Below, piece by piece: positions 1-29,356 of a DNA stretch of 64,000 nt. The notes below the pieces were generated by a model, which worked only from the letters and a program-made list of their open reading frames with translations, was not told where the DNA came from and made no database searches. The position numbers were made by a program, and so were the translations under genes. The DNA comes from Ascidia mentula (Eukaryota > Chordata > Ascidiacea > Phlebobranchia > Ascidiidae): contig OX387203.1 of NCBI GenBank assembly GCA_947561715.1, positions 12,276,001-12,340,000 on the forward strand, given 5' to 3'. How positions within the stretch are numbered: position 1 is the stretch's first letter; every line of letters starts with the position of its first letter.

Positions 1-639
1 AGCAATAGTGGTGCCAATAGTACGAATTATGTGAGCTGCAGACAGATGATCACTATATCTCATCAGTGCAGCTTGGTGTGACTCTTGTAGACAATCTTGT
101 CTGGACAGCCCTGTTTTTCATTGATGGGACCAACCGTTTAGTTGTGCAAGATGTCCAATGTATGAGTGCGTTAACCAAAACCTGTTTACCTATGCCAGTC
201 TATGTTATAGTGTAAATTGTTTCATCTACTAGTTATACAACAAACAGTAAAAACTAAATTAGGTCTTTTGGCAAGTAGGCTACATTTTTCGATTGCATAT
301 TATTATTGTGACAGGACCGTGTTATTTTTACTGAGTCGCATTAAACTACTCACTGGCTTGGAATTTTCACCCATAAACCAAATGATAGCTTGATTCGAAT
401 TAAACCGAATCTTGTAGAGTTACGGAGAGGAAAACCAACCTGACAATTAAACCTGCGTCAACAGACTATTACTAATATTGGCAGCCATATAATAACGGCC
501 GATAAGGCAATTTATTGCACAAAATTCCAAGTATAAGCAAAAGCACCGATAGCATAAATTTGCTTCAGCTTAAAGTGGTAAATTTACTCCCTTTCAAAAC
601 TTAGAGGAAATAAATCAAAATTATCCATCGGAATTGACG
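1..639. other. Downstream flank of COG6, no gene seen
   Basis: No coding exon, RNA gene or clear repeat was recognised here. On the minus strand this is the 3' flank of COG6. The only signal I can name is an AATAAA at 516-511 read on the minus strand, listed separately. Confidence 0.6.
511..516 (-). promoter_or_regulatory. Poly(A) signal of COG6
   Basis: The plus strand reads tttatt, so the minus strand carries the canonical AATAAA hexamer about 125 bases after the COG6 stop codon. It is the first such hexamer found downstream, which suits a short 3' UTR. Confidence 0.55.
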
Positions 640-3600
640 TTAACACAGAAGTAATCGTATTTGATCTGGAGTTTTTACGGCGAAAGTTGCAGAGTCAAAC
701 ATATTCGCGTCATCTGTGAATACGTCATACACCACTTTGTACGCTGACGTCACAAGTTCGTTGGCGCGTGAAGTCGCCACTTCCTTCAGGGTGGCGCTAG
801 CGAGCATGGACACCTAGAAGGATCAACGTGCAGTTTACTCTGTTGAGATGAAACATTAAGACAATTACCTGGAGTAAAACCGACTCATCAGGCGAGTGTA
901 TGACGTCATCAAAGCGTTGGAATGCTGACGTAAATGACGCGCGATCAAGTCCAGCAACTTTGGAAAGTGGTCCATCGTCATGTTCATGTTTTAAAATTGT
1001 TTTGTAAACATTGGCAATTCCACCACGCATGAGTATAGATGCCGCCTAATAAAATATTTAAAATACAATGAGAAATTAGATATATATGCATATACTGATA
1101 CATAATGCCATTGAGCCAATAATAATCAGTGAGCTGCAGACAGTGCTCATTAATTTGACGCTAGTGACCGAGTCGGTTCTGTCAGTTCACTTGCCAGGAA
1201 GAGACTACTCCACTTTATGGTACCAAACTAGGTATAAACTACCTGAGACCACCCACAGTGGAACACATAATGACCAAACAACTATTTTAAAATGAATGCT
1301 GTGGTGGGCTCAGTGTCACATAAGTCATGCAGATTGTAAATTATTCTATACCTCTGTCAGCTGCAATGATGAGATATAATAGTTTAAAATTCAATATATT
1401 CGTTCTGAAATCGACCTTTTTGTAACGCTACTTGTTGTGCGTGACACAGGTGGAAACTTCACGTTTGCAATATAATTACAATATAAAATAACCTTGTGTC
1501 AAACGCATTTACTGTAAATGGTCTGGTGACCCAGACATGGCTAGACAGAGTGACTTGAGGTTACCACCAGTAGCCTATTTGTTCGACCAGTTTTAGCATT
1601 TCATTTTCAGTATTCTACTTTTGTTTTCCGTTTTATTTTAGAATTGAAGATAATTCTTTAGCGAAACATGTATTCTTAACAATAAATGCGTTTGACACAA
1701 GGTTATTTTATATCGTAATTTTGCATAATAGTTTAAAATGTTTCTACAGTGTGCAGCTGCCTTTATGTTAAAATTTAAACAAAATTATCATTCCATTCAC
1801 CTGCTCGTTAACAAGTGTGTCAAGGTGGGCATCAATTTGTGCAGAAAGCATTTCAATTCTAAAAAAAGAATACATTGCCATCTACTATCCACCCACATAC
1901 ATATATCCAATAAAATAAATATATATACAGAGCAAATACTTTATCACAGCCATCAAGTCAAAATGCTTTGCCTATTTTCACATACTTTTGATCAGTAAAT
2001 TCATAGAGAGAGAGCATGAACTTGATGGAATGCATGCAGTTGATGACATAAGCAGCCATGTCTGCAGGTTGTAATTGACTTGCAGAAACAGCACACATCT
2101 GCAGAAGTGGATCGAGTACTTGGTTCATCACCTGTAATGTGTATGGTGCACATTGTATGAAGAGTTGCTTAAATGAACATTATCAGTTTAAAAACCAGCA
2201 GTTATTCAAATCACATGTGTAACACAAATCATTGTAACTTAAATGCAACATCTGTTTATGTCAATTTAATTACCTGTTAAGTTGAAACAACTCAAAAATA
2301 AAACATTTAATAAAAATACAACAGAATGAAACAATTACAAATAGGCAGTGATTACACTCATTTGTTTATCCATTGTATGATACAATATATCAATAACCAC
2401 ATCTTATAAATTATTGAACTTGACATTTACAATTGGGGTTTAAAATATATTTTGAGAGTGGTCATTTTACCAACCTGGACGAGATCTGTGTGTCTTTCTT
2501 TTGCTGGAAGGATTGAAGCATCATGAGAATCAAAAATATCTCGTAAAAGATGGAGTGTTTCATTTAAAGTACGAGGTGGTGACAAGTCACTAGGTGGCAG
2601 TTCAACCTACAAAACAATGTTTGACATGTGACAGAAATATGGACAGTGATTGACAACATTTATCAAACACCTACCCCATAGTATGTATGGGGCCGCATAC
2701 ATTGAGCAAAAACCTGTCTAAAGTTCTCAGTATAATCAGGGTTGTGGTAAAAAAACATGGTATGACAATCATAATGTGCCTAAGTTGTGAGTTAAAATTA
2801 ACATGCATAAACTTACCTTGTCCAACAACTTGCTTGCAAGGTATTGGAGGCTGTTAAAGAACAGTTTGCGACACAAGACGTACATATCATCGATGGTTTG
2901 CAGCAAAGAAATATTTTCACACATCTTGCCAATTATATCCCTGAGGTATTTTAATTTGTCAGCAAATGTTTGTTATCTCAACAAACAACATACAGACCTT
3001 ATCGTGTTATGATAAAACTTCAGTAAGTTGGTGAGTTTATACAAAGTGAGAGTGCCCGGTTCTGACACAAGAACCTGCTCAACTCGTACTTTTAGTGGCC
3101 GACAAGCTCCTTCAAGAATATGAGCAAGTGTATCTCTACTTGCTTCGTCTGTGGCTGTTGTGAACAATAAACATTATTTTATGATGTATAAAACATGGTT
3201 GATACAAAACTTTTTCTACATGCAGAATATAATGTTATGGTGGAAAAAGAAAATGATCACATTTGAAACAAGTTAGAATGATGACACATTGAAGATTACA
3301 TTCAAGTGAAATTACATACACTTTTCACACTCTGCAATCATCTGCGATAGATTTTCTTTCTCTGAGGCAGATGCTTGGTGCAACCACGCGAGCATGTCAC
3401 CAACATATCTCAATGGGTCGTGGGCATGAAGTTCAATTGGTTTCGGACCATGAATCTTTTTTTCACTTTCTAGAGTGGGGCTGCCAGGTGGACCACTGGG
3501 AATTCCCCGGGTCAGGGCATCTATAAACCCACGTACTACAGCCCCTCGACGGGCGGTTGCATATTCGTCCAGTGTATAACTGTGAATATCAGTTTGTAAT

Positions 3601-5154
3601 GTTTTAAACATTTTTCATACTAATTACAAAAATTTCACAGTGAACAGCTGCAAGATATTAAATGGGTGATTGGCAGTAGAGCAACACATACTTAAAAAAT
3701 GATGCAAATTTTGCCAAATCACAGCCTAATTCTAGCTGAATGGTTTAAGTTTACGGTTTATTTGTTAGCAATAAGTTTATTCTGCATTCCAACATTAGTA
3801 AAAAAAAACAAAGTAATGAAACAGGAATGTATTTTGCTATGAGAGCACACAATGGGTTACTCTTACCTGAACAGGACTGGTCTGTTTTGTAATGCTTTCA
3901 TGGCCTGTTGTTGAGTTGGTGAGATGTCAATTGCATCTGAAGTTAAAGAACGGCATTGGGATTGACTCCATCTGTATAATCGCTCGTATGCAGACTCCTG
4001 CTGAAGTGCCATCTGTTCCATTATTTCCAAACTGAAAACATAAAATAAATGTCACAATTATTTCAGAAAAATTAAAATTACGAGACCTACCCGGCAGTTT
4101 GTTGATTTGTCCGTAAAAGCACTTTTACATCGGAATGAATTTGTTGGACTTTTTCCAACACAGCAAAGAAACCCTAGCAAAAAAATTGTGTTGCTACCAA
4201 TACATTTTCCCTAAATCTGTTTCAAAACTGAAACAAATCTACTCACAGGGTCTAAGTATCCATCCTTACAACTTTGAAATACTTTCATCTCATTCGGTTT
4301 GAGCTGAAATCGGTCCAAAAATGCTTGTGCCAGTTCAGAATGAACTTCTAACTTCTGTTCTTCTGCTTTTAAGTCACTGGTCATCGTTATAAGTTCTTGA
4401 GTTTGTTCCTTTGTTGCCTGGAGGAATGCCACACAATGTTTAACTCAGAACATGGGTTTACAAAACATTTTCAGATTATGGTAAAGACTGTATATTTTTT
4501 AAATATTTTTACACAATAAATTACATCCACATACTGTTGCTATAGATTGAAAATAAATGTGTTTTTTACTATTCGATAATATAACAAAAAAACTCACACT
4601 CAAGCGATCAGTCATGTCCTTACAACAAGCAGTCATCGATTGAACATCAGCGTGAATCAACTCCAGATCCTGGAACACAATTTCAAAAAAGGTTTTCTAT
4701 TGACGTGCATATTATAAAGCGAAAGCCTGGGTTTTTAAATGCTTTAAACTGGTGGCTTAAATTGTCAAAAGACTTACCTTAACCACATGACTAAAGGAAT
4801 CCACAAACTGTTGGTTAATGAGGAGACTCCTCCTTTCAATCTCACCACGCAGATTTCTGCGAGTTCTGATATTGTTGTCAGTAAAAAATGTGGAAACAGT
4901 TTTCAGAGCTTCAATCATGTCCTGATCCAATGAACACTCAAGTTATTCAATTACAAGGCATTACTTTAACTTGAAAATCATATATTTAAATTTTATCAAA
5001 GAAAAACGTTAAACAGACGACCCAGGATTATTTATAGTAATTCCTGCAAAATATAACTTACCTTGTCATTATCTAATCTTGTGTCCAAAATCTTTTTAAG
5101 TTTTTTTGATAATGGGTGGTTTCCCTGCTGCAAACTTACAGCACTTTCATCCAT
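640..5154 (-). CDS. COG6: Conserved oligomeric Golgi complex subunit 6
   Basis: COG6 is a lobe B subunit of the COG tether, which captures retrograde vesicles at the Golgi. Fourteen exons were traced: 5154-5062, 4921-4778, 4669-4598, 4417-4247, 4173-4091, 4031-3867, 3579-3320, 3154-2998, 2940-2817, 2606-2475, 2131-1986, 1858-1801, 1045-869, 813-640. All junction phases agree and the total is 1956 bases (651 residues), close to the roughly 657 of human COG6. Recognisable family blocks are NPLSKKL-like residues near the N-terminus (here [19 protein letters not shown]), [63 protein letters not shown] and [11 protein letters not shown]. The N-terminal third is coiled-coil-like and there is no signal peptide or membrane segment. 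One donor is the less usual AAG|GTCTGT (after 2998); the neighbouring GTATGT would break the frame. Start chosen because the next upstream in-frame sequence belongs to the spacer behind the MULE-like gene. Confidence 0.95.
1474..1720. mobile_element. MITE-like element in a COG6 intron
   Basis: Near-perfect terminal inverted repeats of about 37 bases bound a 247-base unit: left arm 1474-1510, right arm 1684-1720, with only about one mismatch between them. No open frame is present, so this is a non-autonomous element by structure. It lies in the intron between COG6 exons 12 and 13 and does not touch a splice site. The superfamily is not known; no target duplication was identified with confidence. 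Confidence 0.6.
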
Positions 5155-5320
5155 GTTGAAGCAAGTTAAAGTTAGTAGCAATATCTTCTTTACAAATTTT
5201 ATCTTAAAAAAAATTTCAAAAGAATATATTTGGTAAAAATTAAAGAATCCAAATGAAACAATGGGACACACAAAAAGTTTTACTTGACATGGCCTAATAT
5301 TCATTTCAAAGAAATTTTGA

Positions 5321-7723
5321 CTAAAATACACTTGGATCTGTTGATATTTTCCTTCCTAAGGATATTGACGCTTTTATATGTTGTGTGATATTTTGCAACA
5401 ACTCAGGGTTAGTTGTCGTTTTAACAATCTCCAACAATTCATAAACTTGTGAAATAAGCGTTTTTTGTATTTCACCAGATTTTCCAGAGGAGTCGACCAC
5501 GAACTTAATGTCACTGTTCGTATTACCAGAAGAACTTGCTACGACCAAATTTTGACAAGATTCTGACGCCTTTTTCTGGTTTTCAACAAGTTTGGGACTT
5601 TGTGGAATTTTGACAACAACTGGTTTAAACAAAGTTTTCTTTGTATGTGGGGATAAAGTCAGTTTACAACTTTTATCCCCAGAAAATTCATTGTTCTCTA
5701 ATTGCATAGATGATGTTTCAGTGACTGGTTCTGAGGCGAGTTTGCATCTCTTCGGAGTGTGAACAACAATTGGATTAAGTGAAGGCAACAATTTCGGTTC
5801 AGAATTTTGCAATGGCCGAGAATTAATTACAAGTTTTTCTTCTGGTTTGTAGTTCAAAGAAGAATATCTTGCTTTGAAAATTTTAACAACTCTTCTAGTT
5901 TGATTGATTGGTTTCTGCAATAAAGCAATGCTTTGATTATTAGGTGTAACTTGGCTACTTTCTGCAATAGATGCATCTTGGCGTACTTTGGAAAGTTGCA
6001 CAACAAGGGGCATTGCAACAGAAGTAGCATTCTGTCTGGTTTGTAAACTAATTTTACGAGAAACAGTATTTACCTGTTTCTTTACTCTGACTAATGTTGG
6101 CATCGTGGAAAACTGCTTCTGTTTTACAGAAATCGAATTAACAGTTTGACGTTGTATCTCTTTTGTAGTAAGAAGACTCTTTTCTTGATTCTTATCTCTA
6201 GAAAACCTTAAAAGGGTGTCTAAAATATCATCTACACTTTTATTGTTCTCCTTCTTGTTGAAGTAAACACACTGTAAAACCTTGTGGTAAGCCTCAAGGT
6301 TTATATCAGTGTTTGAGATTAAAGTAAATCTGTAACAAGCTGCCCACTTCACAACTTTGTCGTCGGTGACAAATCGATGGTGAAAAAACTCTTGGAATTC
6401 TATGGATACATCGCGAAGGTCATCTTGTACATTTTGCAACATTCTTCTAAACTTCTCTTTATTTGTTTCATGTTGCAAAGCTTTCAAATTTGCATAAACT
6501 GTGGCCTGAGTCTGAGGATTTGAAATGTGTTTTGCAATATGTTTTCTCCAGCATTTATCAACACTCTCATCACAATACAACCTCATTTTAGGAGTTCTAA
6601 ACACTTTTTCCCAAGCGTCAAAAATGTCATCATCCAAGTTACCTACAAATACCTTTGTGATAAGATCTCCACATCTTTCTTTCAGAGCACCGAAAGCAAA
6701 AACTAAATGTTTGCCATCTTTTCTGTTGGAAACAACCCACGCAGCTGGAACCAATTCATCTTGTCCATCAATTACCATCACTGAGGTCAGAACATATTTG
6801 GATTTAGTAACTGATTGAGTGGTTTCAACACAAACCAGATTCTCACCAAACTTTTTCCACAATTTTTTTTGAAATTCAGTCTGAATACACAGTAAGATGT
6901 CGTCCTCATGTAATGTGGGATGCGAAACATCTTGTTTTTTATAAACAACTATTGGATCATACTCAACTACAGCCGGTAACTTATTGACCCATTCAGCCTC
7001 TTCTATATTCTCAGATGGTTGAATGTGTTTGCTGATGTTAAATTGCTTCCTTATATTTGCAATGTCTGTTCGGGTAACAATGGAGTCTCGGTCTACATTG
7101 ACAATATTACTTCGAATACTGTTTAAAATTTGCTGTGTCGTCATTCCACTTGATAATTTTTCACAAATTTTACGACGCATTCCAGCAGATAGTTTCAAGT
7201 GACATAGTTGTTTTCCATGCCCGACATGATCAAGACAATATTCAACATCAACTGTTCCTGATAAATTGTTTGTTCGTTTTCTAATATAAGCACAACAGTT
7301 TCCACCCATTTTGCAGGATCCTTGGGATTTCTGTGCTCGCGCTCCTCTTCCTTTGGATGTAAATACACCAGATCTATTGCAGTAGTAGTAAGCTACCAGA
7401 TAGTTTTGTGTGCGAGTTTTACCAAATTTTTGAACAAATAAACTGTTCGTCTTTTTCTCAACTTGTGTTTTCCACTGAAAGAAATCAGTCTCGGAATCAA
7501 AGCTGGTTTTAAGAATATTTACGTTCTCATCATGTTGGTTTCTGTAATGCCAAATTAATTCTTTGTTGTTGGAAAATTTTGTCTCTCCGCAAAGTCTACA
7601 TGGGGGGCCTGTGTCCTTAACTGCCTTTTCATATTGGTTCCAATGAAATCTTTTCCTGTGGTTAAAAAACGACTTTTTGCTGGCAAAAACTTTTGTGCAA
7701 TACTTGCACGCCACTTCTGGCAT
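5321..7723 (-). CDS. C2H2 zinc-finger / MULE-transposase-like protein
   Basis: One uninterrupted exon of 800 residues. Two C2H2 fingers open the protein: C6-x2-C9-x12-H22-x4-H27 and C42-x2-C45-x13-H59-x4-H64. Residues of about 110-175 have the Cys/His pattern (CKMGGNCCAYIRKR, then H..GH) seen before MULE domains, and residues of about 280-400 resemble the MULE transposase core. The usual first catalytic Asp context (D-T/A-T) reads VETTQS, so that Asp is replaced by Glu. The NTDINLEAYHKVLQ segment near residue 510 matches the N-T-N-x-x-x-E-x-x-H block common in animal MULE-derived genes. The last 250 residues are low-complexity and rich in Lys, Ser and Val. No terminal inverted repeats were seen. 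An intact long frame with altered catalytic residues suggests a domesticated transposase that may bind DNA; a still active element is less likely. It stops 166 bases before COG6, on the same strand. Confidence 0.75.
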   Translation of the reverse strand: MPEVACKYCTKVFASKKSFFNHRKRFHWNQYEKAVKDTGPPCRLCGETKFSNNKELIWHYRNQHDENVNILKTSFDSETDFFQWKTQVEKKTNSLFVQKFGKTRTQNYLVAYYYCNRSGVFTSKGRGARAQKSQGSCKMGGNCCAYIRKRTNNLSGTVDVEYCLDHVGHGKQLCHLKLSAGMRRKICEKLSSGMTTQQILNSIRSNIVNVDRDSIVTRTDIANIRKQFNISKHIQPSENIEEAEWVNKLPAVVEYDPIVVYKKQDVSHPTLHEDDILLCIQTEFQKKLWKKFGENLVCVETTQSVTKSKYVLTSVMVIDGQDELVPAAWVVSNRKDGKHLVFAFGALKERCGDLITKVFVGNLDDDIFDAWEKVFRTPKMRLYCDESVDKCWRKHIAKHISNPQTQATVYANLKALQHETNKEKFRRMLQNVQDDLRDVSIEFQEFFHHRFVTDDKVVKWAACYRFTLISNTDINLEAYHKVLQCVYFNKKENNKSVDDILDTLLRFSRDKNQEKSLLTTKEIQRQTVNSISVKQKQFSTMPTLVRVKKQVNTVSRKISLQTRQNATSVAMPLVVQLSKVRQDASIAESSQVTPNNQSIALLQKPINQTRRVVKIFKARYSSLNYKPEEKLVINSRPLQNSEPKLLPSLNPIVVHTPKRCKLASEPVTETSSMQLENNEFSGDKSCKLTLSPHTKKTLFKPVVVKIPQSPKLVENQKKASESCQNLVVASSSGNTNSDIKFVVDSSGKSGEIQKTLISQVYELLEIVKTTTNPELLQNITQHIKASISLGRKISTDPSVF

Positions 7724-9006
7724 GGTTGAATAAAATCACATGAAATAAGTTGGTTACAGTGTTTTAAACAAAATGTGAAAAAGTTTTGCAATGAAGCATC
7801 TTATCATACTTACACTATTTCACTGCAGAAAACACAAGTTAATTTATGAACACAACTCATGGTTTTGTAAATCTGTAGGATAAACAATATAGCTTCAATA
7901 ACTGCTGTGAATCTCATTGCTGGACGTTGCAATTGTTTCTATAATCATTCTCGGTACACTCAGCGTTTTGTCAAAACGATACAGTGAAGACGAGTGGTAG
8001 AAAAAGTTCAATGGGAGAAGAGCAGGAAAACAAGGGGATAGGGGACATAAACATGCAGTACAAAACATTGAAATATTAAAAACTGTGATTAAACATATGG
8101 TGAGCAATGGGGAATTGAGATTGTACAAGCAATCAAAATGTCTGGCAATGAATTTCACAACAGTTTTGTGGTCTATTATCAGTGGTTCTTAATTAAAAAC
8201 AGACAGTTATGGAGTTAACTGGACTTTTTTATCTTGATAGCGCAACTAAAGCCACATACTGTAAAAAACAACAATTAAAATTGTGCAAAAGCATAGGTCA
8301 TTACCGGCCTGCGCAACTTTGCAAGAAAAAACATTGGGGTGTGGGTTTTTCACACTGAACTCAACATGATTACCTTAACTGTTTACTTTGCAAAAAATAA
8401 GCCACTGATCAACAACACAAATATAAACATATTAACTTTAAAAACAAGTGGACAACATTTTTCGATTCGATTGTGTTGTGTGCAAAAAGCCGTGACCGGC
8501 GGTGTTTCGACGTTTTGCGTTAATTCGACCATATCCCGGTCATCCGGTCAAACACCTGATGAAGATTTTGCAGGGACTTACATTTAACACAGATAAACTT
8601 TACTTTATTGCCACTAATATTCTTAAGGGCTATTACATAGTATATGTAAGTGACATTGGTTTTAGATTATACATGTATAATACTCATGTCTGTATGTATA
8701 TTTTGTTATTTGTATGCTAACCTCTCATGCGTATCAAGCGAAATTTTGTCTCTCTGTATTCACACTCATTTTCAAACCACGTTTTTGCTTCAAAAAATGT
8801 CTTTTTCCACATTTTTTCAGAGAATAAATCAAATGGGTAGTAAATTAGGCCCTGGAAGATAACAATACATCATTGGCGACTTAATAAGTTGTACAATTCG
8901 TGATTGTATACTTGCCTTGCAGACACGGATAGAAGTAGCACGTGTTTGACAAAAATGTAAACAAAATAGATCGAATTCAGTTTTCGATATTTCAAGCGCG
9001 CCTAAA
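7724..9006. other. Divergent promoter region
   Basis: This 1.3 kb lies between the minus-strand MULE-like gene and plus-strand POLR3B, so it should hold promoters for both. No TATA box can be placed with confidence. A small imperfect foldback sits near 8490-8562, a CpG-containing patch in otherwise AT-rich DNA. No coding exon was recognised. Confidence 0.5.
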
Positions 9007-18714
<9,708 letters not shown>

Positions 18715-18956
18715 CACAAATGAAAAGTTTGAAGTCGTCACATCTGTAGTTTGTGTCGTGACTAAAGTCATGTTGGTTCAAAAATTGTTCCATTACTTTT
18801 TTATGTCTAAATTGTTTTGTTTCAATTTTTATTTAAGCCGAGTTATCGGTTATGTGGGTGATTGTGTTGAACGTGGTGTTTTGTTTAAAATACTTCTTGT
18901 TTTAAATCACACAATGCACATTGTTGAAACTGGAACCTGCTTTGTGATCCAACTGC

Positions 18957-18962
18957 AATAAA
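18957..18962 (+). promoter_or_regulatory. Poly(A) signal of POLR3B
   Basis: Canonical AATAAA about 240 bases after the POLR3B stop codon; it is the first clear hexamer on the plus strand downstream of the gene. Confidence 0.5.
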
Positions 18963-20565
18963 AAATATGTTTTTTGAAAGAAAATAGTTTCATGCAAAAC
19001 AATTTAAATTTGGAATGCGGTAACGTGAGCCATGATTAACTGCTTTCAATTTATTCGTTCGTTTTTACGTCCAAAACCACCGGAAGGATGTCTTGCCAGG
19101 GTCCTTTGCAGATTGTTATTTGCACGTGTTTAGATTCAAATATTGTTGTTTTCGCACTTAACACAAACCCCGGGAATTGATCAGCGAAGTGTGAAACACT
19201 GTTATGCTTGAATGCGTGAGCGACATACCGTTTTTGGCCAAAAACGTAAGACGTGGACCAGACACTTTGGGCTTAGCCAAACCGCGACATAGTTTTGTTA
19301 GCTTAATTTAATCTTCATATTCCACGGAACGTATTTTTTGGCATCACACGTTTTCATTATCAGCTGATGCACAATAATGGACGTTCGTCGCAGTTTAATC
19401 CTTCAACGCCGAATTGGGGAAAGATTGCTATCTCCTACATAGTGGGTTGGATAATAGTTGTTTGTTGCGGGTCATTTTGTAAACTTGCACGACTTGCCAA
19501 CCTCCACACTAGATTTATTTAAACAATAATCTATGTCCAAATATTTGATTGCTGTGTTTTTTTTGTCAAAAGAAATTGGAAATTTTTTGGTGTTTCGTAT
19601 TTACTACAGTACTTAATTGGAACTTTGCGAAAAAACAACATTTTTATGGTGTTGCATTTTAACGTGCGTTGAAACATAAAGTATAAACACAAAGCACAGA
19701 TTGCTATAATTGAACTCACCATTTACAATAAAAATCATTCGTTGAATTGTTAGATATTAAATCTTACTGTGTACATCAGGTATGTTTTAAACAAAAGTGG
19801 CAAATTTACATGTTCAAAAAACGTTTTTGATCTCTTATCTCCGAACAATTAAAAATGAGGAAAATCTTAAATTGTAAAATTTTCATTTGGAAAATATCAC
19901 GGTCTGATTTGTACATATCACAGTGTGATGTAGTTCGCGTAAATGTGGCGAAAAGTGCAAAAAGTAGCGCAAATGTTCAGCAGAAACAGAAAAGTGAATT
20001 ATATAAGAATCACTAACGTGGAATATTAATTCTACATCAGAAAAAGTTTTTAACTTAGGCCCACACCAGTATTTTTGTTGAAGTAAGTTATAGTCTACAT
20101 ATTGCGATTATTTAAGCACAATTGTGAATACGAGCCCCAATCTCTAGATATCCTAATTAATATAGACAGGAAAATGCTGCGTCACCACATACACGAAGAA
20201 AAATAAGTTAACACGTGCAAATGTTATTTCATAGACATGGTCTTGCGTAAGTTCATGATCTCGTTACGTCAATAGATCATGAAATATTTTTTTTAACTTT
20301 TCATTGCATTTCAGTTTATGAACAAGTTCTTCTTCTTTGTCAAAAACATGTTCCGTCGAAATTTTCGAACTCTCTTTCCGCTTCTTTGTTGCTTGTATCG
20401 AAATAATGAGTGTCGTGAGCTGTTTTTAGTTTTGGAATCCACGGAGCTTGTAGTGTCCTAAAAAGTAATTTTGGTTTTTATTTATTCCTCCGCACTTTTG
20501 CTTCTTGAACGTGGATGTGATATGAAACAAAATTATTGTTTCCCACTTTGTCAAACTTCGTAAGA

Positions 20566-20640
20566 CGGGGATCACGGGTTCGAACCCCACATAATTTTTT
20601 ATTCTTGCCCCCGACTGGTCAGATAAAAAATAAATTTGAA
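20566..20640 (+). repeat. tRNA-derived SINE remnant
   Basis: The segment has a B-box-like GGGTTCGAACCCC followed by a T run and then CTTGCCCCCGACTGGTCAG. The same order (tRNA 3' half, T run, then a CTCGCTCCGACTTGTCGGG-like block) is seen at 15085-15160 and 53815-53885, which marks a dispersed family. The A box half is missing. Confidence 0.45.
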
Positions 20641-20653
20641 CATAATAAAAACT

Positions 20654-20659
20654 TTTATT
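20654..20659 (-). promoter_or_regulatory. Poly(A) signal of the PKG-like gene
   Basis: Minus-strand AATAAA about 145 bases after the kinase stop codon. Confidence 0.4.
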
Positions 20660-20802
20660 GTGCTTGGGAAACAATAACAATTCGCACTCCGATCTAATGC
20701 AAGATATGCTTCGCAGTGGAATAATCCAACATAACATTATCGCTTGCACGATTTCTGTTACTCTGATGTATCTTTGGACATGAGTTACGATTTTATACTA
20801 AG

Positions 20803-28915
<8,113 letters not shown>

Positions 28916-29332
28916 TGCTAAGGATATAAACTGTGCTTTGTCTGCGACAAATAAAAGTAGATAAATATGTATCCAGACAATTTAAACTTGCGCGTTTTGT
29001 CCCATGACAGTGTACACGGGCGGAACAATACTAAAGCAAATATATCGAAGTTGGCAAGTCACACAAAGTTGAAACATCAGTGTTTACACCAGACCTCTAA
29101 ATGGAAATACGAGTTACAATTCCAATTCCCCCCGAAGTCTCTAAACACACTTAAGATGGAAGCGTTTGTTTCTCCTCACTCAAGTTATTTTAAACAAAAT
29201 ATCGCTTTGACTTTTCATCGGCACCACTGGTTTTGCCGAGTGCAAATAATGGAAATTCGGGCATTTCTGCTCATATTACTTCGGCTGCAACAAAGCTTTC
29301 AAATCTTCCCATGACTAAAAATCGCAATTTTT

Positions 29333-29356
29333 CGGTGAGGTTCGAACTCACGACCC
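29333..29356 (-). repeat. tRNA 3'-half fragment
   Basis: The minus strand reads GGGTCGTGAGTTCGAACC followed by TCACCG, nearly identical to the T-arm part of the tRNA at 15048-15120 (GGGTCGTGAGTTCAAACC). The rest of the cloverleaf is not present, so this is a fragment of the same tRNA-derived family. Confidence 0.45.

Larger units (their letters stand above)
18715..20802. other. Intergenic region between POLR3B and the PKG-like gene
   Basis: The 3' ends of two convergent genes face each other over 2.1 kb. POLR3B has AATAAA at 18957 and the kinase has AATAAA on the minus strand at 20659. A short tRNA-derived repeat remnant lies at 20566-20640. No exon was recognised in the rest. Confidence 0.55.

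Noticed and set aside
8490..8580. CTGATGAAG next to a small foldback, looked at as another hammerhead-like motif
   Set aside because: No GAAAC follows in the right place on the same strand.
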